DNA of 10,772 nt from positions 1 to 10,772 of the forward strand of contig PMYF01000525.1 of NCBI GenBank assembly GCA_003171295.1. The letters run 5' to 3'. Of the stretch, positions 1 through 5,690 are shown piece after piece; positions within the stretch are counted from its first letter, which is position 1; each line of letters starts with the position of its first letter. Below the pieces are notes generated by a model. It saw nothing but the letters and a program-made list of their open reading frames with translations, made no database searches and had not been told where the DNA came from. Source of the stretch: Acidobacteriota bacterium. GTDB lineage: Bacteria > Acidobacteriota > Terriglobia > UBA7540. The translations under genes and the position numbers were made by a program.

Positions 1-353
1 ATGTGGATATTTATCTCAGCACACTCCGCTACTTTGAAAGCCTCGAGATCAAGACCCTTTACTCCGGACATTGGCCCATCATGACGGGCGAGGAAATCCG
101 CGACTTCATCAGCGAGTCGCGACAGACCGTGGAACTGTTCGACCGTGTGATCCTTTCCAGCCTGCAAAGAAGCAGGTCGGGACTAACCCTGAAGGACCTA
201 ATCGATGCAGTGTCGAATGCAGTGGGAGACTGGCCCCAAGACACCTGGTCCCTCGCCATGTTTTCCGTTAACGGCCACCTGGACCGGCTCGAGCAGTTGC
301 ACAAAGTGCAGGCTGTCCGCGAGACCCGCCCCGTCAAGTGGGTTTTGGCTTGA
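1..353 (+). CDS. MBL-fold metallo-hydrolase, C-terminal end (partial)
   Basis: The frame is open from the window edge, so only the last 117 or so codons are present; the GTG at position 3 is simply the first possible start codon in the fragment, not a convincing start. The segment LYSGHWPIMTGEEIRDFI resembles the end of metallo-beta-lactamase-fold hydrolases, where a late metal-ligand or structural histidine sits in a GHxPxxxG loop before a helix. The remainder (Q..LFDRVILSSLQ..., then a helix-turn-helix-like stretch ending RPVKWVLA) fits the small winged-helix tail found on many of these proteins. The HxHxDH metal motif would lie upstream of the window, so substrate and activity cannot be inferred. 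The TGA stop overlaps a TTG that could start a following small ORF. The family call rests on one motif plus tail architecture. Confidence 0.6.
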   Translation, partial: VDIYLSTLRYFESLEIKTLYSGHWPIMTGEEIRDFISESRQTVELFDRVILSSLQRSRSGLTLKDLIDAVSNAVGDWPQDTWSLAMFSVNGHLDRLEQLHKVQAVRETRPVKWVLA

Positions 354-505
354 AGCGTCTGGAGCCCGGCGCCCCTTTGTGGATTCGCTGGCCGGAGGGA
401 GATAAGTTCAGGAGCCTTGGCTTCGTCGATTTCGACAAAGGCGGCGGGTTGACGGTCCATAGTGGCATCCTCAGTGTAGTCCTGCACGATTGGTATTTCT
501 GCTAA
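350..505 (+). CDS. Possible 51-codon ORF coupled to the MBL gene
   Basis: A TTG codon overlaps the TGA stop of the MBL gene (TTGA) and opens 51 codons ending in TAA. The peptide begins MKRLEPGAPLWIRWPEGDKF and continues with FVDFDKGGG. Third codon positions are rich in G and C through the first two thirds, as in the neighbouring genes, which is why it is listed. No good ribosome binding site is visible, so translation would have to be coupled. I recognise no family. It may instead be the decayed tail of a longer protein, reached by a frameshift from the MBL frame. Confidence 0.25.
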   Translation: MKRLEPGAPLWIRWPEGDKFRSLGFVDFDKGGGLTVHSGILSVVLHDWYFC

Positions 506-539
506 CCCCCGGCAATTTCCAACGGCCCCACGCTGGAGG

Positions 540-564
540 GCACCCCGCATAAGTGGGGATGTGC
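540..564. repeat. Imperfect hairpin
   Basis: CCCCGC (543-548) pairs with GTGGGG (553-558, one G-T pair) around an ATAA loop. GCA (540-542) and TGC (562-564) extend the stem past a 3-nt bulge. There is no T-run on either side, so it is not a standard intrinsic terminator. It lies in the gap before the low-GC operon. Confidence 0.3.
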
Positions 565-595
565 GATATTGAACAGACTCGTGTTCCCTATTGGC

Positions 596-625
596 CTGAC
601 ACCCGAATTGACTCTGCGGTATAAG
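596..625 (+). promoter_or_regulatory. Candidate sigma70-type promoter of the flavoprotein operon
   Basis: CTGACA (596-601, 5 of 6 to TTGACA) is followed after 18 bp by TATAAG (620-625, 5 of 6 to TATAAT). Transcription would begin near 632. The Shine-Dalgarno-like AAGGGAG at 623-629 overlaps the -10 box and would fall outside such a transcript, so either the promoter or that ribosome site is real, probably not both. Confidence 0.4.
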
Positions 626-636
626 GGAGTGTCAGA

Positions 637-708
637 GTGGAATACAGCGATCGCCCCATAATGAGTAACTTTTTCGACAGGCTCATTGCTTGCAATCAGC
701 CTGCTTGA
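637..708 (+). CDS. Short ORF, possible true N-terminus of the next gene (other frame)
   Basis: GTG at 637 lies 7 nt after AAGGGAG (623-629), the best ribosome binding site in this gap. It encodes MEYSDRPIMSNFFDRLIACN and three more residues before TGA at 706-708. The peptide looks like the start of a real protein, with a further in-frame ATG at 661, and it overlaps the following ORF in another frame. The simplest reading is that one gene began here and a single frameshift around 690-708 moved it into the frame of the 686-1072 ORF. A translated leader peptide is the alternative. Confidence 0.3.
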   Translation: MEYSDRPIMSNFFDRLIACNQPA

Positions 709-1072
709 AAACGTGGGGTGTGCCGAGGTGGAGGGTTTCTATCGCTTCCCATCCTTCGAGTCCTGCGAAGCAGAGCGATGTCAACGGGATTACTCGGCAA
801 TGAATGTAAAGCGGCTTAAATCGAAATTGGCGAAAGAACACGCCAGGGGAAAACCTCTGTTGATGGGTGGGATACTCATTGACCGGTTCTATTCCTATGA
901 AAACACTTTTTTCAAGAAAGGCCTTCCCGTACTTCAAGGCATTAGATTCCCGCTGAAGAAGGAATTCTTCGCGAGTGGTAACATCCACCTGGAGGAAGAG
1001 GCGAAAGTGCTGGGTGCTCCGCCTCGTGGCATGGATGCCCGGAACCTCTCTTATGCGCTGGGGGAGGCATGA
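686..1072 (+). CDS. Unrecognised protein, coupled upstream partner of the flavoprotein
   Basis: This frame is open from 665 and ends in TGA at 1070-1072, sharing ATGA with the next gene. The only starts near its beginning are non-ATG; TTG at 686 has no convincing ribosome site. A better-supported start (GTG 637) exists in a different frame, so the gene may be frameshifted, with the visible 128 codons being most of the original. The protein has three Cys in its first third (CAEVEGFYRF, then SCEAERC), a basic segment (MNVKRLKSKLAKEHARGKP), and a hydrophobic LLMGGILIDRFYSYENTFF strand-helix stretch. I recognise no family and see no P-loop or other catalytic signature. GC content is clearly lower than in the flanking genes, and the tight overlap with the flavoprotein suggests a shared function. 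Confidence 0.5.
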   Translation: MLAISLLENVGCAEVEGFYRFPSFESCEAERCQRDYSAMNVKRLKSKLAKEHARGKPLLMGGILIDRFYSYENTFFKKGLPVLQGIRFPLKKEFFASGNIHLEEEAKVLGAPPRGMDARNLSYALGEA

Positions 1073-2028
1073 ATCCCAAAGACTTCGTACAGATCAAATA
1101 CGGTGAATGGTGGCAGAACGCTTCCGAGAAAGACTCAAAAAGAAAAAATGCCCGGAATGTTAAAGCTTGTTTAGGCGCAGTTGAATACCATAACAAAAAA
1201 ACGCGTCCTCTAAATATACTGCTTATTCACGGTTCCAGCCGCTCCAGCTTTAAATCCTCCGCAAAGGAACTCTCGAATAGTCAATTATTGCTTCGATCCG
1301 CTGTCGAGCCATTTCGGGGAAGTGCAGCTTATGAGATCACCGAGATTGCCCTTCGGGAGTACAACGTCGAACCCTGTGAAGGTTGCTACTCCACGAGCAG
1401 CGCACTTTGCGGTTTCCCCTGTAACTGTTTCCCGTGGGATCCCATGCAGGAACTTTATCCGTTGGTTCTTAAATGCGATGTCATGCTTTGTTCTACAGGT
1501 GTCAACCAGTCCGCTATGTCTTCCCGTCTGAAGACTTTCCTTGACCGCTTGATCTCGCTAGATGGTGGTTTTTTCGTGAGCCCAGATCAATATGAACAAA
1601 AAGGAGCAGAATGGCGGGACAAGTGTCTCGCTCTTGCTGCCGAACTCTCCAGCAAAGGCCAGTTACACTATGATGCCCGAATGTGGGGCCGGGCAGCCGC
1701 ATACTTTATCTCAAGCAAAGACGAAAAGAACAGTGGACAGACCGTGGTCAGAAATTTCAAATCGCCCCTTTCCTATATAGAACTCGTAGCAAACTCTCTG
1801 AGAGATGGAAACGCCGATTACGGCTTCTTCCATGACCCGCACAATTGGTATGCCGCTGCATGGGCCGACCCGGATGAAGAACTGTGCTATGACAAGCGCT
1901 ATTTTTCTTCAAATCCTAAGTTTCTAATGAAAGCAAAAGTTGTCGCAAGGGCTGCAATTCAGTTGGCACTCAAGCTGCGAGAAACTCCGATTCCGTTCGA
2001 TGGCGGTGCCCGTAAGAACCGGACATAG
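1069..2028 (+). CDS. Flavodoxin-fold NAD(P)H-dependent oxidoreductase with Cys cluster
   Basis: The 319-residue protein has a charged N-terminal extension of about 47 residues and then a flavodoxin-like domain. The beta1 strand LNILLIHGSSRSS (48-60) carries the FMN-phosphate loop, followed by YEITEIALREYNVEPCEGC (88-106) and CDVMLCSTGVNQSAMSSRLK with FLDR (136-160), the usual sxxlKxFlDR segment of NADPH-dependent FMN reductases. Five cysteines (103, 106, 114, 118, 120) sit where iron-sulfur flavoproteins hold a compact CxxC cluster motif, though the spacing differs from the classical one. Cofactor FMN is likely; a [4Fe-4S] cluster is possible. Residues about 170-319 hold aromatic and acidic segments I do not recognise. 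The ATG overlaps the upstream stop (ATGA), so translation is coupled; GGGGAGG lies only 1 nt before it, too close to work normally. Local GC is 35-53%, unlike neighbours. Family fairly certain, substrate unknown. Confidence 0.75.
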   Translation: MNPKDFVQIKYGEWWQNASEKDSKRKNARNVKACLGAVEYHNKKTRPLNILLIHGSSRSSFKSSAKELSNSQLLLRSAVEPFRGSAAYEITEIALREYNVEPCEGCYSTSSALCGFPCNCFPWDPMQELYPLVLKCDVMLCSTGVNQSAMSSRLKTFLDRLISLDGGFFVSPDQYEQKGAEWRDKCLALAAELSSKGQLHYDARMWGRAAAYFISSKDEKNSGQTVVRNFKSPLSYIELVANSLRDGNADYGFFHDPHNWYAAAWADPDEELCYDKRYFSSNPKFLMKAKVVARAAIQLALKLRETPIPFDGGARKNRT

Positions 2029-2082
2029 GGATCAGACGTTGCGTTGAAGCGAGCCGACAAGTTCTTCTCCTCAAACTGGCTT

Positions 2083-2331
2083 ATGTGGGCAAGTGTCTCC
2101 CTTCGAGTATCGGGAGAAGGTCCGATCCGAATTGGAAGTTGTAGCCGGATCGAAATTCTCAATACGGTCCTTGGCGGAGGCCTCATCCTGCACGTGGATT
2201 ATTGCTTTGAACAACTGCCGGAGGTCCTCCGGAAGTTGCCGCGGGAAGGACTATTTCTGGCAATCTCCAACCTGCGTATCCGCTCCGATGAAGAGTTTCG
2301 AGAATTCATTTCCGCCCAGTGGAACTGCTGA
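2083..2331 (+). CDS. Small unrecognised ORF, possibly a broken gene
   Basis: From ATG 2083 the frame gives 82 codons to TGA; TTG 2044 is an alternative start. No ribosome site is visible for either. The second half (LHVDYCFEQLPEVLRKL, then AISNLRIRSDEEFREFI) has regular codon usage and amphipathic character like a real protein. The first half looks more natural in another frame, where GTG 2093 begins MSPFEYREKVRSELEVVAG. A single frameshift near 2150-2165 would join the two into one coherent protein of about 80 residues. I therefore favour a degraded or frameshifted gene. No family is recognised. Confidence 0.3.
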   Translation: MWASVSLRVSGEGPIRIGSCSRIEILNTVLGGGLILHVDYCFEQLPEVLRKLPREGLFLAISNLRIRSDEEFREFISAQWNC

Positions 2332-2370
2332 CGGCATTCGAGAAGCCGTCGCCCTGTGCGGCTGAGTTTT

Positions 2371-3822
2371 CTACGCCGGCGGGGCCTCTCTCTCCGCCCT
2401 CTCCACCAGGTGGCTCAACTCGGAAAGGACATGCCCCTCCAGGCGCGGTTCGGGCGGGTCTTTGAGGATAGCCTTGACCGATTCGGCGGCCAACTCGCTG
2501 GCGTCCTTGCCGCCGGCCTCCATCCAAGCCTCGGGATTGAGGCGAGTAGCCAGCGCCGAACGACGGAATTCCTGGCGCAGATATTTCAGCGTATGCGGCT
2601 CCGCGAGGTAATGGCCTCGGGGACCAACCGACGCGATCACGTCCAATCCCAGGGTATCCTGATCAACGTGGATCCCTTCGCACATGCGCAGAATCCGCTC
2701 ATAAATATCATCGTCGATGACCAGTTGCTCAAGGCTCGCCGTACCCACTGTCGCAAGACTTCCCGCCCCACCGTTTAAGGCGGCGCCGCTCAGCACCGCA
2801 AGATAGCCGGTGATCAGCTTCTCTATGGCGGCCTGCTGATCCGGGACATGGGAGTCCGTTGTCAGCCCGTTACTGGCCGTAGGAAAGCCGTAACTTCGGC
2901 CCAGGTCAATCAGCGCGGCGGCCAGCAAGCCAATCTCGGTATACCCCATGGAGGCGATACTGGTTCGCATGTCGAGCACGACCGGGTGCCCGGCATAAAT
3001 GACTTTCGTTCCCGGCTTGGCCAGTTGCGCCACCACGATGCCCGCCAGAATCTCCGCATTCATGATGACCAATGTTCCCGCGAGCGTCATGGGAGCCGTA
3101 GCGCCTGTAACCGCGGAAGAATTCACCATCACCGGCAGGTCATGCTCGGCCGCCCGGAGCAGCCCATCCATCTGGCTTTCCGAATAGATAAGCGGGCTGT
3201 TACAGGATGAGAAGATGATGGCCTTGGGGGCTCGCTGATCTGGAATCACCCCAAGCATGCGGGTAAGCCATTCCACGCTCCGCCCCGAATACGGGGCCAT
3301 GAGAATCGGCTTCGTCGAAAACCGGAGCATGGCCTCGGTGGCACGAAGATCGCGCGTCGACAGCGGCACGTCCCAGGGATAGAGCCCCGTCACCAGGGAA
3401 AGGTTCGGTAGAGCCTCCACGACTCGAACCCAGGCTTCGAGATCAGCTCGCGTGACTTCGCGCCGCCTCTTCTTGCCGTGATCCACAATCCAGTCGAGCG
3501 ACATCACCGGCCGCCCTCGCGGTGGGCTCTGGTGACCGACGACGATATCCTTCGACGGATGTTGGCCCCTAACGACAAATTCGGAGGGTACGGCCTGCGC
3601 CGATTTTTCAACTAACGCCGCCGGGATCCTGGCTCGATGTGAATCAGGGTCGATGGCTGCTCCCGCCTCCGCCAGCAGCGACAAGGCCCTCGGGTGTTCG
3701 ATCAAAATTCCAACCTCTTCCAGAACCGTCAGCGAACTTTGCCGTACCGAATTGATTTCTGCCTCGGTTAGGACTTGGCGACGACGCAGTTTGTCATGGC
3801 GGTTGGCGTTTCCAGTCTTCAT
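2371..3822 (-). CDS. Trimethylamine methyltransferase (MttB) family protein, non-pyrrolysine type
   Basis: At 483 residues it has the usual length and layout of the MTTB family (PF06253). The N-terminal helix LTVLEEVGILIEHPRALSLL (31-50) is followed by TIM-barrel segments NSSAVTGATAPMTLAGT (234-250), NAEILAG (255-261), LSGAALNGGAGSL (344-356), and the C-terminal GHYLAEPHTLKYLRQEF (403-419). MttB proper needs an in-frame amber codon read as pyrrolysine. Here the frame is uninterrupted, and the final stop is TAG with non-coding-like sequence after it. This places it with the large COG5598 group whose characterised members (MtgB, MtpB) demethylate quaternary amines such as glycine betaine or proline betaine onto a corrinoid protein. 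No MttC-like corrinoid protein lies in the window, so the substrate is open. ATG 3820-3822 has GAGGGAG upstream, next to a perfect hairpin that could mask it. Confidence 0.85.
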   Translation of the reverse strand: MKTGNANRHDKLRRRQVLTEAEINSVRQSSLTVLEEVGILIEHPRALSLLAEAGAAIDPDSHRARIPAALVEKSAQAVPSEFVVRGQHPSKDIVVGHQSPPRGRPVMSLDWIVDHGKKRRREVTRADLEAWVRVVEALPNLSLVTGLYPWDVPLSTRDLRATEAMLRFSTKPILMAPYSGRSVEWLTRMLGVIPDQRAPKAIIFSSCNSPLIYSESQMDGLLRAAEHDLPVMVNSSAVTGATAPMTLAGTLVIMNAEILAGIVVAQLAKPGTKVIYAGHPVVLDMRTSIASMGYTEIGLLAAALIDLGRSYGFPTASNGLTTDSHVPDQQAAIEKLITGYLAVLSGAALNGGAGSLATVGTASLEQLVIDDDIYERILRMCEGIHVDQDTLGLDVIASVGPRGHYLAEPHTLKYLRQEFRRSALATRLNPEAWMEAGGKDASELAAESVKAILKDPPEPRLEGHVLSELSHLVERAEREAPPA

Positions 3823-3832
3823 GAATGGCTCC

Positions 3833-3875
3833 CTCGTGATCCCACGAGCCTAACCCGGATTTCTCAACACGGGTT
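3833..3875 (-). promoter_or_regulatory. Tandem hairpins in the leader of the MttB-like gene
   Basis: Two perfect inverted repeats precede the start codon. CTCGTG/CACGAG (3833-3838 and 3843-3848) encloses a 4-nt loop, and AACCCG/CGGGTT (3852-3857 and 3870-3875) encloses 12 nt. On the - strand the inner hairpin runs directly into the ribosome site: its arm CACGAG shares GAG with GAGGGAG. Folding could therefore limit ribosome access. No known riboswitch class is recognised. The regulatory role is inferred; the repeats are seen directly. Confidence 0.4.
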
Positions 3876-3890
3876 TGGAAGGGCGGGGCT

Positions 3891-3950
3891 AAACAGGCTG
3901 CGGGAAAACGCTTCCCTGCTGTCATCCTGAGCGCAGCGAAGGATCTCGCT
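3891..3950 (+). repeat. Composite interspersed repeat, copy 1
   Basis: It aligns without gaps to 10691-10750 at 42 of 60 positions by hand. The left block (CAGGCTGCGG followed by AAAAC) and the right block (GTCATCCTGAGCG then CAGCGAAGGATC, 22 of 25 identical) are conserved, with a variable centre. In the right block ATCCT (3924-3928) can pair with AGGAT (3940-3944). The other copy has ATTCT and AGAAT, a compensatory change. Variants of the right block are very common in many bacterial genomes. It lies between the peroxidase and the methyltransferase gene. Confidence 0.7.
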
Positions 3951-3962
3951 CTGCGCGCGCTC
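3929..3962 (-). other. Strong hairpin just after the peroxidase stop
   Basis: GAGCGC (3929-3934) pairs with GCGCTC (3957-3962) and AGCGA (3935-3939) with TCGCT (3946-3950), leaving a 6-nt bulge. The hairpin starts about 6 nt after the peroxidase stop codon and partly overlaps the composite repeat. There is no T-run, so it is more likely an mRNA 3'-end stabiliser or a Rho-region structure than an intrinsic terminator. Confidence 0.35.
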
Positions 3963-3967
3963 TGCTG

Positions 3968-5020
3968 TCAGGTATTGCTCGCCTTGGGTGTCTTCGCCGT
4001 GCTCTTGGGGAGTTCGGGCGGCTTGATGTACTCGGCCGGAATCTCGCCAGTGAGCGTTTTCAGAAAGGTCACAAGGGAGGCGATCTCGTCGTCCGTCATT
4101 TGCTTGCCCAGTTGGTACTCCGCCATCTCCTTGACCGCTTCCGCAAGAGTCGCCACCTTTCCGGTATGGAAGTAGGGCCCGGTCTTGTCGATGTTCCGCA
4201 GCGACGGTACTTTGAAGACCATTCGGTCACTTTCCTGCTTCGTCACTGCCTCGCGTCCGACATCGGAAGTGTCTGGGTAGGGTTTCACGGCCCCGAGCCT
4301 CTCATACACCTCGCCGCCCAAATAGGCCCCCGCATGGCAGGCCTGGCAGCCCGCTTCCATGAACTTGTTGAAGCCTGCTTTCTCCGCGTTGCTAAGGGCT
4401 GCCTGATCTCCGTTAAGGAACTTGTCCCAGCGGGAGGGCGTCATCAGCCTGCGCTCGAAGACTCCGATTGCCCGGGCCATGTTCTCAAACGTGACGGGAT
4501 CCTTATCGGCGGGGAAGGCCTGCCTGAAGGCGTCGACATACCCGGGCATGGATTTCAGCACCCCCACCACAGCCTTATCAGAGGACATCGCCATCTCGAC
4601 CGGATTCATGACCGGGCCCTTGGCCTGCTCCTCCACATCGGGGGCGCGGCCATCCCAGAACTGCACGAAGTGGCCCGCGGCGTTGTACACCGTTGGGGAG
4701 TTGCGCGTGCCCTTCTGGCCCTTGTGGCCGTCGGAAACCGGCTGCCCGTCTACTCCATACTTGGCCAAATCGTGGCAGGAGTTGCAGGATACGTCCTGGT
4801 TCTTGGACAACCTGGGTTCGTAATACAGCATGCGGCCCAGATTCACCTTCGCCTCGGTGATGGGGTTCTTCTGCGACTCCACCGCGTCGGGCAAGGCCAT
4901 AAACATTTTGAGCTGGGCCGTGTCAACCACCACGGCCTTCGGCCCACAGCTCGTCAGATGCATGCCAGCGGCGAGCACGATCGAAAGCGGGATCAGAATA
5001 GGTATCAGTCTGTTGTGCAT
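3968..5020 (-). CDS. Dihaem cytochrome c peroxidase / MauG family lipoprotein
   Basis: A 350-residue exported dihaem protein. The N-terminus is a lipoprotein signal: a hydrophobic stretch (LIPILIPLSIVLAAGM) then HLTSC, so Cys25 would be lipidated. CNSCH (79-83) and CQACH (225-229) are the two haem c sites with the family spacing. FWDGRAPDVEEQAKGP (121-136) with the following MNPVEM, and VPSLRNIDKTGPYFHTGKV near the C-terminus, are hallmarks of the CCP_MauG family (PF03150). The expected role is periplasmic H2O2 reduction with electrons from small c-type cytochromes, or a MauG-like oxidation. I chose ATG 5020 rather than the in-frame start at 5056: AGAGG sits about 9 nt upstream of it and the signal peptide then starts normally. 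A candidate promoter lies 40-70 nt upstream. Confidence 0.9.
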   Translation of the reverse strand: MHNRLIPILIPLSIVLAAGMHLTSCGPKAVVVDTAQLKMFMALPDAVESQKNPITEAKVNLGRMLYYEPRLSKNQDVSCNSCHDLAKYGVDGQPVSDGHKGQKGTRNSPTVYNAAGHFVQFWDGRAPDVEEQAKGPVMNPVEMAMSSDKAVVGVLKSMPGYVDAFRQAFPADKDPVTFENMARAIGVFERRLMTPSRWDKFLNGDQAALSNAEKAGFNKFMEAGCQACHAGAYLGGEVYERLGAVKPYPDTSDVGREAVTKQESDRMVFKVPSLRNIDKTGPYFHTGKVATLAEAVKEMAEYQLGKQMTDDEIASLVTFLKTLTGEIPAEYIKPPELPKSTAKTPKASNT

Positions 5021-5055
5021 GGCAGTTTTCCTCTCAAAACGAAACGTCGCAATCA

Positions 5056-5089
5056 CCGGGATTTTATCCCGGCACCCCGGTTAACACAA
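5056..5089 (-). promoter_or_regulatory. Candidate peroxidase promoter with -10 inside a palindrome
   Basis: CCGGGAT-TTT-ATCCCGG (5056-5072) is a perfect 7-bp inverted repeat. Read on the - strand it contains TAAAAT (5061-5066, 5 of 6 to TATAAT), preceded 17 bp upstream by TTGTGT (5084-5089, only 3 of 6 to TTGACA). Transcription would start near 5054, leaving a leader of about 34 nt that contains the ribosome site. The palindrome could be an operator covering the -10 box; which regulator binds is unknown. Confidence 0.35.
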
Positions 5090-5134
5090 TCATAGCCCCC
5101 ACTTCTGCCTTTATCGCATGGTCTTTCAACCTGC

Positions 5135-5266
5135 ATGATTCCCGCTCTAAGTGAGATAGCGGCTGACGTTATTCCCGCGCCACCGGGAATCCCTGCAACC
5201 GTCCTTCCCGCGGAAGTGGGAATCCCTGGAATCGTCATTCCCGCGGAAGCGGGAACCCACCTTGAC
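5135..5266 (+). repeat. Four tandem 33-bp units with palindromic ATTCCCGC cores
   Basis: Units run 5135-5167, 5168-5200, 5201-5233 and 5234-5266. Units 2-4 share (A)TTCCCGCG, a short spacer, then (C)GGGAA(T/C)CC, so each can form a hairpin such as TTCCCGC-GGAA-GCGGGAA. Unit 1 keeps only the left arm (ATTCCCGC) plus a degenerate right half. Because 33 is a multiple of 3, the array reads as an 11-residue periodic peptide with VIPAEAG-type repeats, a familiar artefact of this widespread repeat family. Confidence 0.75.
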
Positions 5267-5446
5267 CGACACCAGCAATTGCACCGACGCCCTTCCGTAG
5301 AAGCCTCCTCGTCTCGCCGGTTCTTCCTCCCTCCAGAGGCTGGACTCTATCTTGCTGATACTGGCAACCCCGCGCTGCGCCGGACCATGACCCCGAACTC
5401 CTGCCGTGTCAGATGCCCTCCGGCCAGCCAGAGCTATCGAGCAGGC

Positions 5447-5513
5447 GTAGCGCGAACCTTCAGGTCAGCACGAGATGACACCGCACCAATGCCGACTCGA
5501 AGATCGGCGCTAC
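5447..5513. repeat. Inverted pair of REP-like elements (BIME-like)
   Basis: On the + strand, GTAG at 5447-5450 begins a 24-nt element (to 5470) with an imperfect hairpin around an ACCTTCAGGT core. On the - strand an equivalent element starts with GTAG at 5513 and runs down to 5490. The two match at 18 of 24 positions without gaps, so the pair is bounded by GTAGCGC and GCGCTAC. A GTAG tetranucleotide at the foot of a GC-rich hairpin, in inverted pairs between genes, is the hallmark of REP elements moved by RAYT (TnpA-REP) proteins. A third copy lies at 8521-8544. Confidence 0.6.
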
Positions 5514-5579
5514 AACCATACGGGCCGTTCAGCAAAACACTGGATTCGGCCGACCAATTTCCCCATTGCCGTGTGGTTC

Positions 5580-5588
5580 TGGTATAAA
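5580..5588 (+). promoter_or_regulatory. Extended -10 promoter candidate for the leader ORF and glycosyltransferase
   Basis: TGGTATAAA fits the extended -10 pattern TGnTATAAT at 8 of 9 positions, counting n. No good -35 box is visible at the right distance, which extended -10 promoters tolerate. Transcription would start near 5595, so the ATG at 5598 would be almost leaderless. Confidence 0.4.
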
Positions 5589-5597
5589 GTCCCAGCT

Positions 5598-5690
5598 ATG
5601 AAATCCAGATTCTACAAGGTTGGTGTGGCCACCCCCCTTCTATTTCTGGCGGGCGGCGCGATTCTGGACACCCAGGGCGGCAACCGATGA
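5598..5690 (+). CDS. 30-codon leader ORF resembling the N-terminus of the next gene
   Basis: ATG 5598 opens 30 codons, MKSRFYKVGVATPL and on through LAGGAILDTQGGNR, ending in a TGA that shares ATGA with the glycosyltransferase start. Aligned from start codon to start codon, 12 of its first 28 residues equal those of the glycosyltransferase (MKxxxYKxG at the start, TxGG at the end; about 60% at DNA level over 84 nt by hand). It is therefore most simply the remnant of a tandem paralogue or a partial duplication. If translated, it would deliver ribosomes to the glycosyltransferase start, which has no clear ribosome site of its own. Confidence 0.45.
   Translation: MKSRFYKVGVATPLLFLAGGAILDTQGGNR

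Larger units (their letters stand above)
5021..5597. other. Gene-free divergent intergenic region
   Basis: About 580 bp between the divergent peroxidase and glycosyltransferase genes holds no believable gene. Long frames here arise from repeats, one reading as an 11-residue periodic peptide. In order it contains a palindromic promoter candidate (5056-5089), a 33-bp tandem repeat (5135-5266), a stretch 5267-5446 in which I see nothing definite, an inverted pair of REP-like elements (5447-5513) and an extended -10 box (5580-5588). Confidence 0.6.

Noticed and set aside
59..550. 163-codon frame on the - strand
   Set aside because: It runs entirely through the MBL fragment on the other strand and has no family motif. 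Its part outside the MBL gene (354-550) has no ribosome site or clear coding signal.
2330..2350. Hairpin GACGGC-N9-GCCGTC as intrinsic terminator
   Set aside because: The 6-bp stem is followed by no T-run on either strand close enough to act as a terminator.
2371..2373. TAG of the methyltransferase read as pyrrolysine
   Set aside because: The protein already contains the full family C-terminus before the TAG, and the sequence after it shows no coding character.
4100..5095. 331-codon + strand frame
   Set aside because: It is the antisense of the dihaem peroxidase; His/Gly/Arg-rich composition is typical of a shadow of a GC-rich gene.
5135..5266. CRISPR array
   Set aside because: Units are adjacent without unique spacers and are degenerate palindromes of a common dispersed repeat; no cas gene is present.
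5135..5587. 150-codon + strand frame with periodic VIPAEAG-like peptide
   Set aside because: It is created by the 33-bp tandem repeat and continues into low-complexity sequence and REP-like elements; no homology-like motif.
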